Shown: positions 35,680 to 44,053 of the stretch, in pieces
Layout of the letters: every line of letters begins with the position of its first letter
Position numbering within the stretch: position 1 is the stretch's first letter
Notes under the pieces: generated by a model
The model's database searches: none
Seen by the model: only the letters and a program-made list of their open reading frames with translations
What the model was told of the DNA's origin: nothing
Source of the DNA: Candidatus Sulfotelmatobacter sp.
Lineage (GTDB): Bacteria > Acidobacteriota > Terriglobia > Terriglobales > Acidobacteriaceae
Reading direction: 5' to 3'
Length of the DNA: 64,000 nucleotides
Assembly: GCA_030041475.1 (NCBI GenBank)
Contig: JASHNU010000086.1
Coordinates: 1-64,000, forward strand
Position numbers and translations under genes: made by a program

Positions 35680-36303
35680 ATGAATGTGGAGTACACGGGA
35701 AGACAGTACGAAGTCACCAACGCCATCCGCAAAGAAGTAGAAACCGGCCTCGCGAAAATCCGCAAAATTCTGGGCGACAGATTTGAAACCAAAGTTATCC
35801 TCACCGTTGAGAAGCACCGCCATAAAGCCGAAATTACCATCAGCCCGCGTAACGGCCCGCTGGTCGGTCTGGCGCAAGCCAAGGACATGACCATTGCCGT
35901 CAACGAGGCGCTCGAGCATCTCGAAAAACAGGCGATCAAATACAAAACGCGCTGGCAAGCGAAGAAGCGCTCAGCGCGCAAGGCCGAGGAAGTGAAGAAG
36001 TGGAATGGCCATCCGGCGCCACCGCTGGAACCGGAAGACGACATACGGACTGCCGTCGGCTCGTCGGAGAAGACGGCCGTCCCGGTCGTGGTGCATCGGT
36101 ATCCCGCGGTGGCGAAGACCACGGAAGTGCACCTGGTTCGCTCCGACGATGCCGTCGCCCTGCGCCCCATGACTCTGGAGGAAGCGATCAAGGAAGCGCA
36201 CTTCAAGGATCGCGACGTCTTCGTTTTCCGCGATCCCAAAGGCAAAGTGATGGTGCTCCACCGCGCCCGCGATGGCAAAATGCAGCTGATCGAAGTGCCG
36301 TAG
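35680..36303 (+). CDS. hpf: Ribosome hibernation promoting factor, long form
   Basis: 207 residues from ATG 35680, with a strong AAAGGAGG eight bases before it. Residues 1-100 are the S30AE fold that binds the 30S decoding site (VEYTGRQYEVTNAIRKEVE, RHKAEITISPRNGPLVG), and residues about 145-207 are the C-terminal dimerisation domain of long HPF (VVHRYPAVAKTTEVHLVRS, MTLEEAIKEAHFKDRD). Long forms dimerise 70S ribosomes into inactive 100S particles in stationary phase. Its position after rpoN is typical. Confidence 0.96.
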   Translation: MNVEYTGRQYEVTNAIRKEVETGLAKIRKILGDRFETKVILTVEKHRHKAEITISPRNGPLVGLAQAKDMTIAVNEALEHLEKQAIKYKTRWQAKKRSARKAEEVKKWNGHPAPPLEPEDDIRTAVGSSEKTAVPVVVHRYPAVAKTTEVHLVRSDDAVALRPMTLEEAIKEAHFKDRDVFVFRDPKGKVMVLHRARDGKMQLIEVP

Positions 36304-36349
36304 AGAAGTGCCGTAGAGCCGGGGATAATACGAGGTAATGAGTGCCGCG

Positions 36350-36399
36350 CCCGTAGCATGCCCTGAGCGAAGCCGAAGGGCGGTTTTCGTAGGGTGGGG
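36350..36399. repeat. Dispersed repeat (TGCCCTGAGCGAAGC type), intergenic copy
   Basis: CCGTAGCATGCCCTGAGCGA to GCGGTTTTCGTAGGGTGGGG. The same sequence with small changes lies inside the alaS coding region (59211-59272), and a partial relative lies at 54867-54907. The element lies 47 bases after the hpf stop. Confidence 0.7.
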
Positions 36400-36432
36400 A
36401 TTTGACTTTAGAAAGCCCTGCGCGCTCCTGAG

Positions 36433-36813
36433 GTGAATGCCATACCGAACGTAATAAGAACCCGTTTCGTCATCGCGGTTCACGATCTCGAGAAATCTGC
36501 AGCCTTCTACCGCGACGTCCTCGGCTTTCAGATACACACGATCCCCGATCCCGGCTTCCTTTTCTACACAAATGGCAATTGCACAATTTCCGCCGGCCTC
36601 TGTCCCGGATCGCTACCTCCTTCCGAACTCGGAGACCATTCCTATTTCGCCTATCTCGAGGTCAATGAGATCGATGCCTTTTACAGCTTCGTTCGCCTTA
36701 AAGGTGCGACCATCTCCAAGACGCTCCGCGATGAGCCATGGGGCATGCGGGAGTTCGGGCTGGTCACAGCCGACGGGCACCGCATCATGTTCGCTTCGCA
36801 AATGGCGAAATAA
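36433..36813 (+). CDS. VOC-superfamily (glyoxalase/bleomycin-resistance-like) protein
   Basis: 126 residues from GTG 36433. One VOC domain made of two beta-alpha-beta-beta-beta modules: RFVIAVHDLEKSAAFYRDVL and the C-terminal GATISKTLRDEPWGMREF with the final TADGHRIMFASQ strand. Members use a metal to open, isomerise or conjugate small molecules, or simply bind drugs. The substrate cannot be told from sequence. It lies in the same direction as hpf and the hydrolase gene downstream. Confidence 0.87.
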   Translation: MNAIPNVIRTRFVIAVHDLEKSAAFYRDVLGFQIHTIPDPGFLFYTNGNCTISAGLCPGSLPPSELGDHSYFAYLEVNEIDAFYSFVRLKGATISKTLRDEPWGMREFGLVTADGHRIMFASQMAK

Positions 36814-36877
36814 GGCCTATTGATACGTTTTAGCTCGGCTCGATCGGTGCTAGAATTCGCGCCGGGAGTTCCCTCAC

Positions 36878-37783
36878 ATGCTGATTCGTCCTCACCTCAC
36901 GACTGCGTTCTTGGTTCTCTCCCTCGTCCTCGTGTTCGCACCATCCAGCCCTGGTCAACAACAGCCTCCGGCGAAGCTATCCGTTCATTGGGAGGAGCTC
37001 ACCGCCGCCGATTTTCGCGAAGGCATTCATCGCTCGCAAGGAACCTGCCTCTTGCCCTTCGGCATTCTGGAGAAGCACGGTCCGCATCTGCCCCTCGGCA
37101 CCGATCTGCTCGACGTCCGCTACGCCGCGCTGCATGCGGCCGAACAGGAATATGCAGTCGTCTTCCCGGAATACTATTTCGGCCAGATTGCCGAAGCGAA
37201 GCACGAACCCGGCACCATCGCCTATAGCCGCAGTCTGCAACTTGCCTTACTGCAGGAAACCACCGACGAGATGGCGCGCAACGGCTGCAAGAAAGTCCTG
37301 ATCGTGAACGGCCACGGCGGCAACGAACACCTGCTGCCCTACTTCGCCCAGACGCAGCTCGACACGCGGCACGACTATGTGGTCTACATCCTCGACGAGC
37401 GCGCACCCACTAGCGGCGGTCCCCCACACAGATCGAAAGAGAAAATCGACTGGCACGCGGGTGAGGACGAGACCTCGAAGATGATGGTCTCGCGGCCGGA
37501 CACCGTACATCTTGATCGTGCTAACCAGGAATCCGGAGCGGATCAGGCACGGCAGAAAATTCCGGATGATGTTTACACCGGAATTTGGTGGTATACGCGA
37601 TTTCCGTACCACTATTCGGGCGATGGGTCTGCTGCTACGAAGGAATTGGGCGAATTTCAAATGAATTGGTGGATTGACGCGCTGGTAAAGACGATCCGCG
37701 CAATCAAGGCCGACGACGTCAGCCTCAAGCTGCAAAACGAGTTCTACGAGAAGACCACCCACCCGCTGGAGACGCAGCCATGA
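36878..37783 (+). CDS. Exported creatininase-family hydrolase
   Basis: 301 residues. N-terminal signal peptide (TAFLVLSLVLVFAPSSPGQ). The creatininase-family metal motifs are present: ILEKHGPHLPLGTDLLDV (Glu, His and Asp ligands), VNGHGGNEHLL, and DWHAGEDETSKMMV, which contains the conserved Glu. Family enzymes cleave cyclic or linear amides using two metal ions; most are cytoplasmic, so export is less usual, though acidobacterial genomes carry such forms. The substrate is unknown. Possible -10 TAGAAT at 36851 lies upstream. Confidence 0.87.
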   Translation: MLIRPHLTTAFLVLSLVLVFAPSSPGQQQPPAKLSVHWEELTAADFREGIHRSQGTCLLPFGILEKHGPHLPLGTDLLDVRYAALHAAEQEYAVVFPEYYFGQIAEAKHEPGTIAYSRSLQLALLQETTDEMARNGCKKVLIVNGHGGNEHLLPYFAQTQLDTRHDYVVYILDERAPTSGGPPHRSKEKIDWHAGEDETSKMMVSRPDTVHLDRANQESGADQARQKIPDDVYTGIWWYTRFPYHYSGDGSAATKELGEFQMNWWIDALVKTIRAIKADDVSLKLQNEFYEKTTHPLETQP

Positions 37784-37804
37784 TGGAACGGCTTCCTAGT
37801 TCTT

Positions 37805-37887
37805 TGTCATCCCGAGCGGAGCGAGGGATCTGGGGTTCTGTCGACGGAAACAAGAACCCAGATTCCTCGCGTTGCTCGGAATGACAA
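37805..37887. repeat. Dispersed palindromic repeat (TTGTCATCCCGAG ends), copy 2
   Basis: Left arm begins TTGTCATCCCGAGCGGAGCG at 37805; right arm ends GCTCGGAATGACAA at 37887; inner arms GATCTGGG and CCCAGATT also pair. It lies between the convergent creatininase and MbfA-like genes and could serve as a two-way terminator. It is related to the element at 23717-23812. Confidence 0.8.
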
Positions 37888-37905
37888 TCGTTTAGAGCCG
37901 TGTTG

Positions 37906-38862
37906 CTACGAGCTCCCAATCAGCACGCCGGTAATAAACACGAGCACGCCGCCCAGCCCAACTTGCAGCGCCGCCGTGACCCAGGGAGTATCCATGAAGC
38001 GCCTGCGGACCCAGGTGATGACACCGAGTTCGCCGAGCACCACAGCGCCTGCCGCCCACAGCGCCAGCCGGAAGTCGCGAATCAGAAAAGGTAGGGTGTG
38101 GCCGATGCCGCCCACCGCGGTCATTGCCCCGCAAATCAACCCGCGTACCCAGGGATGCCCGCGGCCCGTCAGGCTGCCGTCATCCGACAAGGCCTCAGCA
38201 AAGCCCATGCTGATGCCCGCCCCGGCCGACGCGGCCAGACCCACCAGAAACGCGTCCCAGCTCTTTTGCGTCGCGAGCGCGGCCGCGAACACCGGCGCCA
38301 GCGTCGAAACCGAACCGTCCATCAGCCCCGCCAGTCCCGGCTGCACGATTTGCAATACGAACAACCGCCGCTGAGCTTGCTCTTCCGTGGCCTTGACGGT
38401 GTCCGGCAGCCTCTCTTTATCCAATTCCTGAGCGCGTACTTCATGCGACCGCTCTTCATTCGCCAAGTCGTCCAGAAGCTGCCGGATGCGGGCGTCCTGC
38501 GTGCGCGCCGCAGCCTTTTCATAAAATCGGCGAGTCTCAACCTCCATCGCGCTGGCTTCTTTGCGCACGGCCTCGATGCGCAACGGACGAACCAGCCACA
38601 AGGCCGGGCGCTCGACAAAACCGCGCACATCCTGCCGGCGGATCAGCGGAATGTGCTCACCGAATTTTTTCTGGAAGAGTTCCAGTAGCCGGCGCCGGTG
38701 ACCCGATTCCTCTTCGCGCATGCCCTCAAACATGGACGCAGTCGCCGGGTAGTCCTGCCGCAAGCCTTCGGCAAAGTCGGAATACACGCGTTCGTCTTCT
38801 TCTTCCAGGCCAATGGCGAGAGCCAACACTTCACGTTCGGAGAGCTCTTCGAATTTTTTCAT
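37906..38862 (-). CDS. mbfA: MbfA-like iron exporter (rubrerythrin domain fused to VIT1/CCC1 domain)
   Basis: 318 residues. Residues 1-150 form a rubrerythrin/ferritin-like four-helix bundle with the iron-binding ExxH elements EEESGH and EERSHE. Residues about 170-318 have five membrane helices of the VIT1/CCC1 transporter fold (GLAGLMDGSVSTLAPVFAAA, SAGAGISMGFAEALSDDG). Membrane-bound ferritin A proteins of this plan export iron and protect against iron and peroxide stress. The gene converges on the creatininase gene and is divergent from rapZ; 145 bases separate it from the rapZ start. Confidence 0.92.
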   Translation of the reverse strand: MKKFEELSEREVLALAIGLEEEDERVYSDFAEGLRQDYPATASMFEGMREEESGHRRRLLELFQKKFGEHIPLIRRQDVRGFVERPALWLVRPLRIEAVRKEASAMEVETRRFYEKAAARTQDARIRQLLDDLANEERSHEVRAQELDKERLPDTVKATEEQAQRRLFVLQIVQPGLAGLMDGSVSTLAPVFAAALATQKSWDAFLVGLAASAGAGISMGFAEALSDDGSLTGRGHPWVRGLICGAMTAVGGIGHTLPFLIRDFRLALWAAGAVVLGELGVITWVRRRFMDTPWVTAALQVGLGGVLVFITGVLIGSS

Positions 38863-39007
38863 GACGCCATAGATTACCTGCAGGCTGGGGCGGAAACAAT
38901 CTGCATTTCAGTGAGATTTCCTGCTGTCTCGGTCGACTGCAGCGGTATCTCAGTTGCTAATCATGGCCGGAGGGCATCCGCGGTCCTTCGATGCTACTAT
39001 CCACTTC

Positions 39008-39958
39008 ATGAAGCCCAGGAAGTCCGCCGGCCCTGCTCAGAAAACGCGCAGGATCCATTCGAGAAAGACCGACGGGAAGAAAACACCCTCCCACGACGGG
39101 CGCCATTCGCCCGAACTCGTGATCATCACGGGTATGAGTGGCTCGGGGAAGGCTTCCGTGCTGAAGGCGTTTGAAGACCTCGGCTATTACTGCGTCGATA
39201 ATCTTCCGGTCGAATTGATCCCGCAATTTGCCGACCTGGCGCTGCAGTCGCGAGAGATTCGCCGCACCGCGCTGGTTGTGGACGTACGCGAAGGCTCGAA
39301 GCTGGAAAAGCTGCCGGGAATCCTGAAGTCCGTGCGCCGCATCATTCCCACGAAGGTCGTCTTCCTGGAAGCTTCCGACGCCGTTCTCCTGCGGCGTTTT
39401 AGCGAAACTCGCCGGCCTCATCCGCTCGGCACCGACGAGCCCGTCAAGGCAGCTCTTAAATCGGAGCGTCGGCGCCTCGGCGCGATCCGACGCCTCGCCG
39501 ATCTAGTTATCGACACTTCCAAGTTCAACGTGCACGAATTGCGCGCCCATATCAACCAGCGCTTCCACGAAAAATCCGCGGAGCAGAGCATTCTGGTATC
39601 GAGCGTCAGCTTCGGATTCCGGCAAGGCGTGCCGGAAGACGCCGACCTCGTTTTCGATGTGCGTTTCCTGCCCAATCCCCATTTCGTGCCCGAGTTTCGC
39701 CCGCTGACCGGGCGGCATCCGCGCGTCGCCAAGTACATCCGCTCATTTCCGCAGACACGGGAATTCATTTCGCGCATCTCCGATCTGCTGATTTACCTCT
39801 TGCCGCACTACATTCGTGAAGGAAAGAGTTACCTTACGATCGCCTTCGGCTGCACCGGAGGGCAGCACCGTTCCGTCATGATTGCCGAGGAGGTCGGCAA
39901 GCATCTTCGCCGCGCTGGGTACCGCGTAAAGGTGGTTCATCGCGACAGTCCGAAGTAA
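39008..39958 (+). CDS. rapZ: RNase adapter protein RapZ / nucleotide-binding protein
   Basis: 316 residues from ATG 39008 (a longer frame starts at 38954). N-terminal P-loop domain ELVIITGMSGSGKASVLKAF, with Ala after the Lys of Walker A, then GYYCVDNLPVELIPQF and the Walker B-like ALVVDVREGS; C-terminal domain with VSFGFRQGVPEDADLVFDVR, DVRFLPNPHFVPE and the GCTGGQHRSV phosphate-binding loop. In enterobacteria RapZ binds GlcN6P and directs RNase E to the GlmZ sRNA; in other phyla the role is less clear. The first 50 residues are Lys/Arg-rich and not conserved. Nearby rpoN and hpf fit the classic cluster. Confidence 0.95.
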   Translation: MKPRKSAGPAQKTRRIHSRKTDGKKTPSHDGRHSPELVIITGMSGSGKASVLKAFEDLGYYCVDNLPVELIPQFADLALQSREIRRTALVVDVREGSKLEKLPGILKSVRRIIPTKVVFLEASDAVLLRRFSETRRPHPLGTDEPVKAALKSERRRLGAIRRLADLVIDTSKFNVHELRAHINQRFHEKSAEQSILVSSVSFGFRQGVPEDADLVFDVRFLPNPHFVPEFRPLTGRHPRVAKYIRSFPQTREFISRISDLLIYLLPHYIREGKSYLTIAFGCTGGQHRSVMIAEEVGKHLRRAGYRVKVVHRDSPK

Positions 39959-40075
39959 CAGTCCATGCGGCCGAGACCGCGGTATCCGGCGCGTAACTCA
40001 AGTAGAATAAGGCTTGCACCTCATGTCCATTCAACCGGCAGCCAGGCTTTGCGGCCCGTTGCGCCAGGGAGCCTC

Positions 40076-41920
40076 ATGCGCCAACTGACGCGCCTCATCC
40101 GCTACGTGCTTCCCTTCCTTGTGCAACTGCTGCCCGGGGTGTTTTTGCTGGCGGGAGTGGGGCTACTCGAGGCGTTCCGCCTGATGCTGCTGAAGCCAGT
40201 GTTCGACCGCGTGCTGAATCCGGCATCGGGTTCGGAGAACATCGTTCTTTTCACGATTCCAAAGATCGGCAAATCCGTTTATCTGCAGTCTTTCGTTCCT
40301 GCGCATTTCCACAATGCGTGGACCATTGTGGCCTATGCCCTAGTCGCATCGACTGTGGTCAAGGGCATTTTCGACTATACCGGCACGTACTTGGTGAACC
40401 ACGCCGGCTTTGGCATGATCACGAACTTGCGCAACGACCTGTACAACTCTGTCCTGCGGCGTTCGACTGCGTTCTTTTCCCAGCACACGACCGGAACTCT
40501 GATTTCGACCATCATTAACGACATTGAACGTGTGCAGTTTGCGATGTCGAGCGTTCTGTCTGAGTTTCTGCAGCAGGTGTTCACATTCGTTTTCATCGCG
40601 GCCGCGATCGTGATCATGGGCCGAGACCTGGCTTGGGTCCTGCTGCTGTTTATCCCTTTCATTATTTATTCGGCGGTGCGAATTGGCCGCAAAGTCCGAA
40701 CGACCACCCGGCGCGGGCAGGACCAGTTGGCAGACGTCCAGAACATTCTGCATGAAACCATCACCGGCAACCGGATTGTCAAGGCGTTCGGGATGGAGTC
40801 CTGGGAGGTCGCGCGGTTCCGCAAGGCGGCGCAGCGCTTGTTTCAGGCCAATCTGCGCTCGGTTGCGGCAACCGCCGTCAGCTCGCCCCTGATGGACTTC
40901 TTCGGAGCGGTTGCGATTGCCATGTTGCTGCTGCTGGGGCGCAACGAAATTATCCGCGGTGATCTCAACCTGGGCGATTTCGTCGCTTTTTTCGCGTTGG
41001 TCCTCGCCATGTACAACCCGGTGCGCAAGTTCGCCGTGTTTAACAACAGTTTTCAGCAGGCGCTGGGCGCTTCTTCGCAGCTGTTCAAGTTCATGGACAC
41101 TGAGGACGAGGTTCGCGAAAAACCAGGCGCGAAGCGCCTTCCGCGGTTCGCCGAGAACATCAGGTTCGAAGGAGTCTGCTTTTCGTACGAGGGAACTTGC
41201 GACGATGCCCGCGAAATACTGCGTGCCATTGATCTCGAGGTCAGGCGCGGCGAGGTCCTCGCCATTGTGGGTTCGAGCGGCGCCGGCAAAAGCACGCTTG
41301 TGCATCTGATTCCGCGTTTCTTCGACGTAACTGCCGGTCGCATCCTGATTGATGGCCACGACGTCCGCAACATCACGCTGGCTTCCCTGCGCTCGCAGGT
41401 CGGCATCGTGACGCAGGAAACGGTTCTGTTCAACGACACTGTGCGCAACAACATCGCCTACGGCCAGCCTCACGTCCCGCAGAAAGAAGTCGAGGCGGCG
41501 GCCCGCGCCGCTCTGGCCCACGAATTCATTCTTGCCCTGCCTTCGGCTTACGATACCGTCATCGGAGAAAGGGGCGTGCGGCTCTCCGGCGGCGAACGCC
41601 AGCGGCTGGCCATTGCGCGGGCGCTGCTGAAAAATGCGCCCATTTTGATTCTCGATGAAGCCACGTCGGCACTCGACAGCGAATCGGAGTCGCTCGTACA
41701 ATCCGCGCTGCACAATCTGATGGCCGGCCGCACCGTGTTTGTCATTGCGCACCGGCTTTCGACCGTGCGCCGCGCCGACCGCATCGTGGTGATCGAGAAC
41801 GGAACCATCGCCGACGTCGGCGCGCATGAAGATCTCATGCAAAAGTTCGGAACTTACCGGCGCCTGTACGAGTTGCAGTTTGCCAATATGGAAGGTTCGA
41901 AAGCAGTGGCTGAAACTTAA
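40076..41920 (+). CDS. MsbA-like lipid flippase (ABC half-transporter)
   Basis: 614 residues from ATG 40076, with AGGGA upstream; the frame is open from 39965. Six membrane helices in the first 330 residues (ABC type I exporter), with HETITGNRIVKAFGMESWE in the coupling region. The ATPase domain at about 370-605 has Walker A GSSGAGKSTLVHLIPRF, signature LSGGERQRLAIARALL, Walker B ILILDEATSALD and switch His in VIAHRLSTV. This is the MsbA/LipidA-exporter or multidrug type; proximity to lpt genes and conserved family motifs favour lipid A flipping, which is an inference. Confidence 0.92.
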   Translation: MRQLTRLIRYVLPFLVQLLPGVFLLAGVGLLEAFRLMLLKPVFDRVLNPASGSENIVLFTIPKIGKSVYLQSFVPAHFHNAWTIVAYALVASTVVKGIFDYTGTYLVNHAGFGMITNLRNDLYNSVLRRSTAFFSQHTTGTLISTIINDIERVQFAMSSVLSEFLQQVFTFVFIAAAIVIMGRDLAWVLLLFIPFIIYSAVRIGRKVRTTTRRGQDQLADVQNILHETITGNRIVKAFGMESWEVARFRKAAQRLFQANLRSVAATAVSSPLMDFFGAVAIAMLLLLGRNEIIRGDLNLGDFVAFFALVLAMYNPVRKFAVFNNSFQQALGASSQLFKFMDTEDEVREKPGAKRLPRFAENIRFEGVCFSYEGTCDDAREILRAIDLEVRRGEVLAIVGSSGAGKSTLVHLIPRFFDVTAGRILIDGHDVRNITLASLRSQVGIVTQETVLFNDTVRNNIAYGQPHVPQKEVEAAARAALAHEFILALPSAYDTVIGERGVRLSGGERQRLAIARALLKNAPILILDEATSALDSESESLVQSALHNLMAGRTVFVIAHRLSTVRRADRIVVIENGTIADVGAHEDLMQKFGTYRRLYELQFANMEGSKAVAET

Positions 41921-41940
41921 CTGGCGCGACGGTTCGATCT

Positions 41941-42864
41941 ATGCCTGTACGATCCATGACTGGCTTTGCTCAGGTGAAAGGCGAAGTGCAGCGCCCACCT
42001 GCGCCCGGCTCCAAGCAATCAGCCAATGGCCGACTGGCCTTCGCTCTTTCCCTCAAATCGGTGAACCACCGCTTTCTCGACTTGCACTTTCGCCTTCCTT
42101 CTGGCACCGATTCGCTTGAGATGCAGCTGCGGCGACTGCTGAAAGAAAAAATGGCCCGCGGACACGTCGAAGTTACGCTGAGCCTAGAGCGCGCCGGCAG
42201 CGAAACGTTCTCGCTCAACCGTGAAATCATCGGCGGATACATCGCTGCCTTCCGCGCCGCCGCCGCCGAGTTCTCCCTCGCCGCAGAACCCGACCTCAAC
42301 GCCGTGCTGCGTATTCCGGGCGCGCTGGATTCGGCCACTGACATTGCGGATGGAGAGATCGAGGCCGCAGTGATGGCCCGCGTCGGTGAGGCTCTGGAAA
42401 AGCTGAACCACATGCGCGAGGAGGAAGGCCGCGGCATCGCCAACGAACTTCACGAGCGCATGGACCACCTGTTGGCCGCCGCAAAGAGCATGCAACAGCA
42501 TCGTCGCGCTGTCTTGCACAACTACACCGAACGTTTGCAGACGCGGCTTCAGGAACTGCTGGGTGCTACCGCGGACAAAGAGCGAGTTCTGCAAGAGGCC
42601 GCGCTTCTCGTGGATCGCAGCGACATTCAGGAAGAGATTGTGCGGCTGGAAACGCACGTGCGCCACTTCCTGGCGCTGCTCGACCAGGGTGGCGAGATCG
42701 GCAAGAAGCTGGACTTTCTGCTGCAGGAGATGAACCGCGAGGCCAACACTTTACTTTCGAAGACTTCAGGCCTGGCCGGTGAAGCGCTCAAAATCACGGA
42801 AGCGGGCCTGGCTATGAAAGCGGAAATTGAAAAGGCGCGCGAGCAGGTGCAGAACCTGGAATGA
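41941..42864 (+). CDS. yicC: YicC-family endoribonuclease-like protein
   Basis: 307 residues. The N-terminal YicC domain begins RSMTGFAQVKGEV and contains LKSVNHRFLDLHFRLPSG; the C-terminal DUF1732-type domain ends with DFLLQEMNREANTLLSKTSG, a nearly invariant stretch. YicC/YloC proteins are hexameric RNA-cleaving enzymes in other bacteria. It overlaps gmk by four bases (ATGA), an arrangement also known in other phyla, implying coupled translation. Confidence 0.95.
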   Translation: MPVRSMTGFAQVKGEVQRPPAPGSKQSANGRLAFALSLKSVNHRFLDLHFRLPSGTDSLEMQLRRLLKEKMARGHVEVTLSLERAGSETFSLNREIIGGYIAAFRAAAAEFSLAAEPDLNAVLRIPGALDSATDIADGEIEAAVMARVGEALEKLNHMREEEGRGIANELHERMDHLLAAAKSMQQHRRAVLHNYTERLQTRLQELLGATADKERVLQEAALLVDRSDIQEEIVRLETHVRHFLALLDQGGEIGKKLDFLLQEMNREANTLLSKTSGLAGEALKITEAGLAMKAEIEKAREQVQNLE

Positions 42865-43556
42865 GCCAGCTTCGCCAGTCCATCGTTTTCATCATCTCGG
42901 CCCCGTCCGGCTCGGGAAAGTCGACTCTCGTCAACAAACTCCTCAAGCTCGTTCCCAACCTCAATTTTTCGATTTCCTACACCACCCGCGCGGCGCGCGG
43001 CAAAGAGCAGAACGGCAAGCAGTACCATTTCGTGTCCCGCGAGCAGTTCGAGCAGATGATCCGCGCTGACGAGTTCCTGGAACACGCCAATGTTTTCGGC
43101 AACTACTACGGCACAGCGCGGCGGTTCCTGACGCAGGCGCAGGATGAACAACACGACCTGCTGCTCGATATTGATGTACAAGGCGCGGAGCAGATCAAAC
43201 GAAAACTGCCCGATGCAGCGAGCATCTTCATTCTGCCGCCCAACCGCAGCACTCTCGAGAAGCGCCTTCGCGAACGAGCAGAAGACGCCGAACAGGTCAT
43301 TCAGCGCCGGTTGATCACCGCCAGTCGTGAGATTGAGAACTACAACAAGTACAACTATATTTTGATCAACGACGTGCTCGAGGATTCCGTCGCGAGTTTG
43401 CAGAGTATCGTGCTGTCGGAGCGCCTGCGGCGTTCACTGCCAACTGAGCAAAGACGGGCCGTCGAACTGGCCGATCGCTGCCGGCTCACCGACATCGCGA
43501 AGCGATTGCGGCCGATTCTGGACTCGTTTCAGCAGCCGCCCGACTCAGCGCGTTAA
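42861..43556 (+). CDS. gmk: Guanylate kinase
   Basis: 231 residues, slightly longer than the usual 200-210 owing to a C-terminal tail. Converts GMP plus ATP to GDP plus ADP. P-loop SAPSGSGKSTLVNKLL, GMP-binding SYTTRAARGKEQNGKQYHFV, DIDVQGAEQIKRK and the lid region RLRERAEDAEQVIQRRL are all present. Start overlaps the stop of yicC. Confidence 0.97.
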   Translation: MSQLRQSIVFIISAPSGSGKSTLVNKLLKLVPNLNFSISYTTRAARGKEQNGKQYHFVSREQFEQMIRADEFLEHANVFGNYYGTARRFLTQAQDEQHDLLLDIDVQGAEQIKRKLPDAASIFILPPNRSTLEKRLRERAEDAEQVIQRRLITASREIENYNKYNYILINDVLEDSVASLQSIVLSERLRRSLPTEQRRAVELADRCRLTDIAKRLRPILDSFQQPPDSAR

Positions 43557-43742
43557 TCATTTTCGCGGTATCATCATATGGCGCCCAGTTGTCGACATAA
43601 GACGGGGCGCGGGGAACGGGAAGTTTGGAGCGGGACAAACCTGAAAGCTGGTCGTGTTCTGCCGACAACGTTTGACAGACATGCTTTTGACGAACACGTT
43701 CGAGGTTCTGATTAGACTTCACATTTTCAAGGGAGAGTCCCC

Positions 43743-43976
43743 ATGAAGTTGATGGACGGTTTTGACAGCAATTACCGCTACATTCTTGTAGCGGCACGGC
43801 GTGCTCGGCAACTGCAGTCCGGTGCACCTCCGGTGGTCGACACAACCTCCCGCAAGCCCTGCCGCATCGCGCAAGATGAGATTCGTGCCGGAAAGGTGAA
43901 GTGGGAGATTCCTGAGACTCGCTCCGCCACCGAGCAGGCTGCGGAAACATTCGACAAGGCGCTTGGGCAAGATTAG
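43743..43976 (+). CDS. rpoZ: RNA polymerase omega subunit
   Basis: 77 residues, with GGGAGAG upstream of ATG 43743. Typical omega features: N-terminal NYRYILVAARRARQLQSGAP, KWEIPETRSATEQAAETF near the middle. It binds the beta-prime C-terminus and aids polymerase assembly and, with ppGpp in some bacteria, the stringent response. The position between gmk and coaBC is conserved in many bacteria. A leader of 186 bases after gmk may hold its own promoter. Confidence 0.93.
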   Translation: MKLMDGFDSNYRYILVAARRARQLQSGAPPVVDTTSRKPCRIAQDEIRAGKVKWEIPETRSATEQAAETFDKALGQD

Positions 43977-43986
43977 AGAACATTGT

Positions 43987-44040
43987 TGATTGTCGATTGT
44001 TGCGTTGAAACGCATTGGATTGCGTTTCGGTCGACAATCA
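43987..44040. repeat. Nested inverted repeats between rpoZ and coaBC
   Basis: Outer arms TGATTGTCGA (43987-43996) and TCGACAATCA (44031-44040) enclose a perfect inner hairpin GAAACGCA (44007-44014) / TGCGTTTC (44021-44028). No T-run follows on either strand. It could slow or attenuate transcription just before coaBC (start 44054). Confidence 0.7.
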
Positions 44041-44053
44041 GGGATCAGCAATT

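Noticed and set aside
36820-36856. Promoter TTGATA with TAGAAT upstream of the creatininase-like gene
   Set aside because: The spacing is 25 bases, too long for a normal sigma-70 promoter; only the TAGAAT is noted.
40340-41842. 500-codon minus-strand open frame opposite the MsbA-like gene
   Set aside because: Antisense shadow; the plus-strand frame has all ABC exporter motifs.
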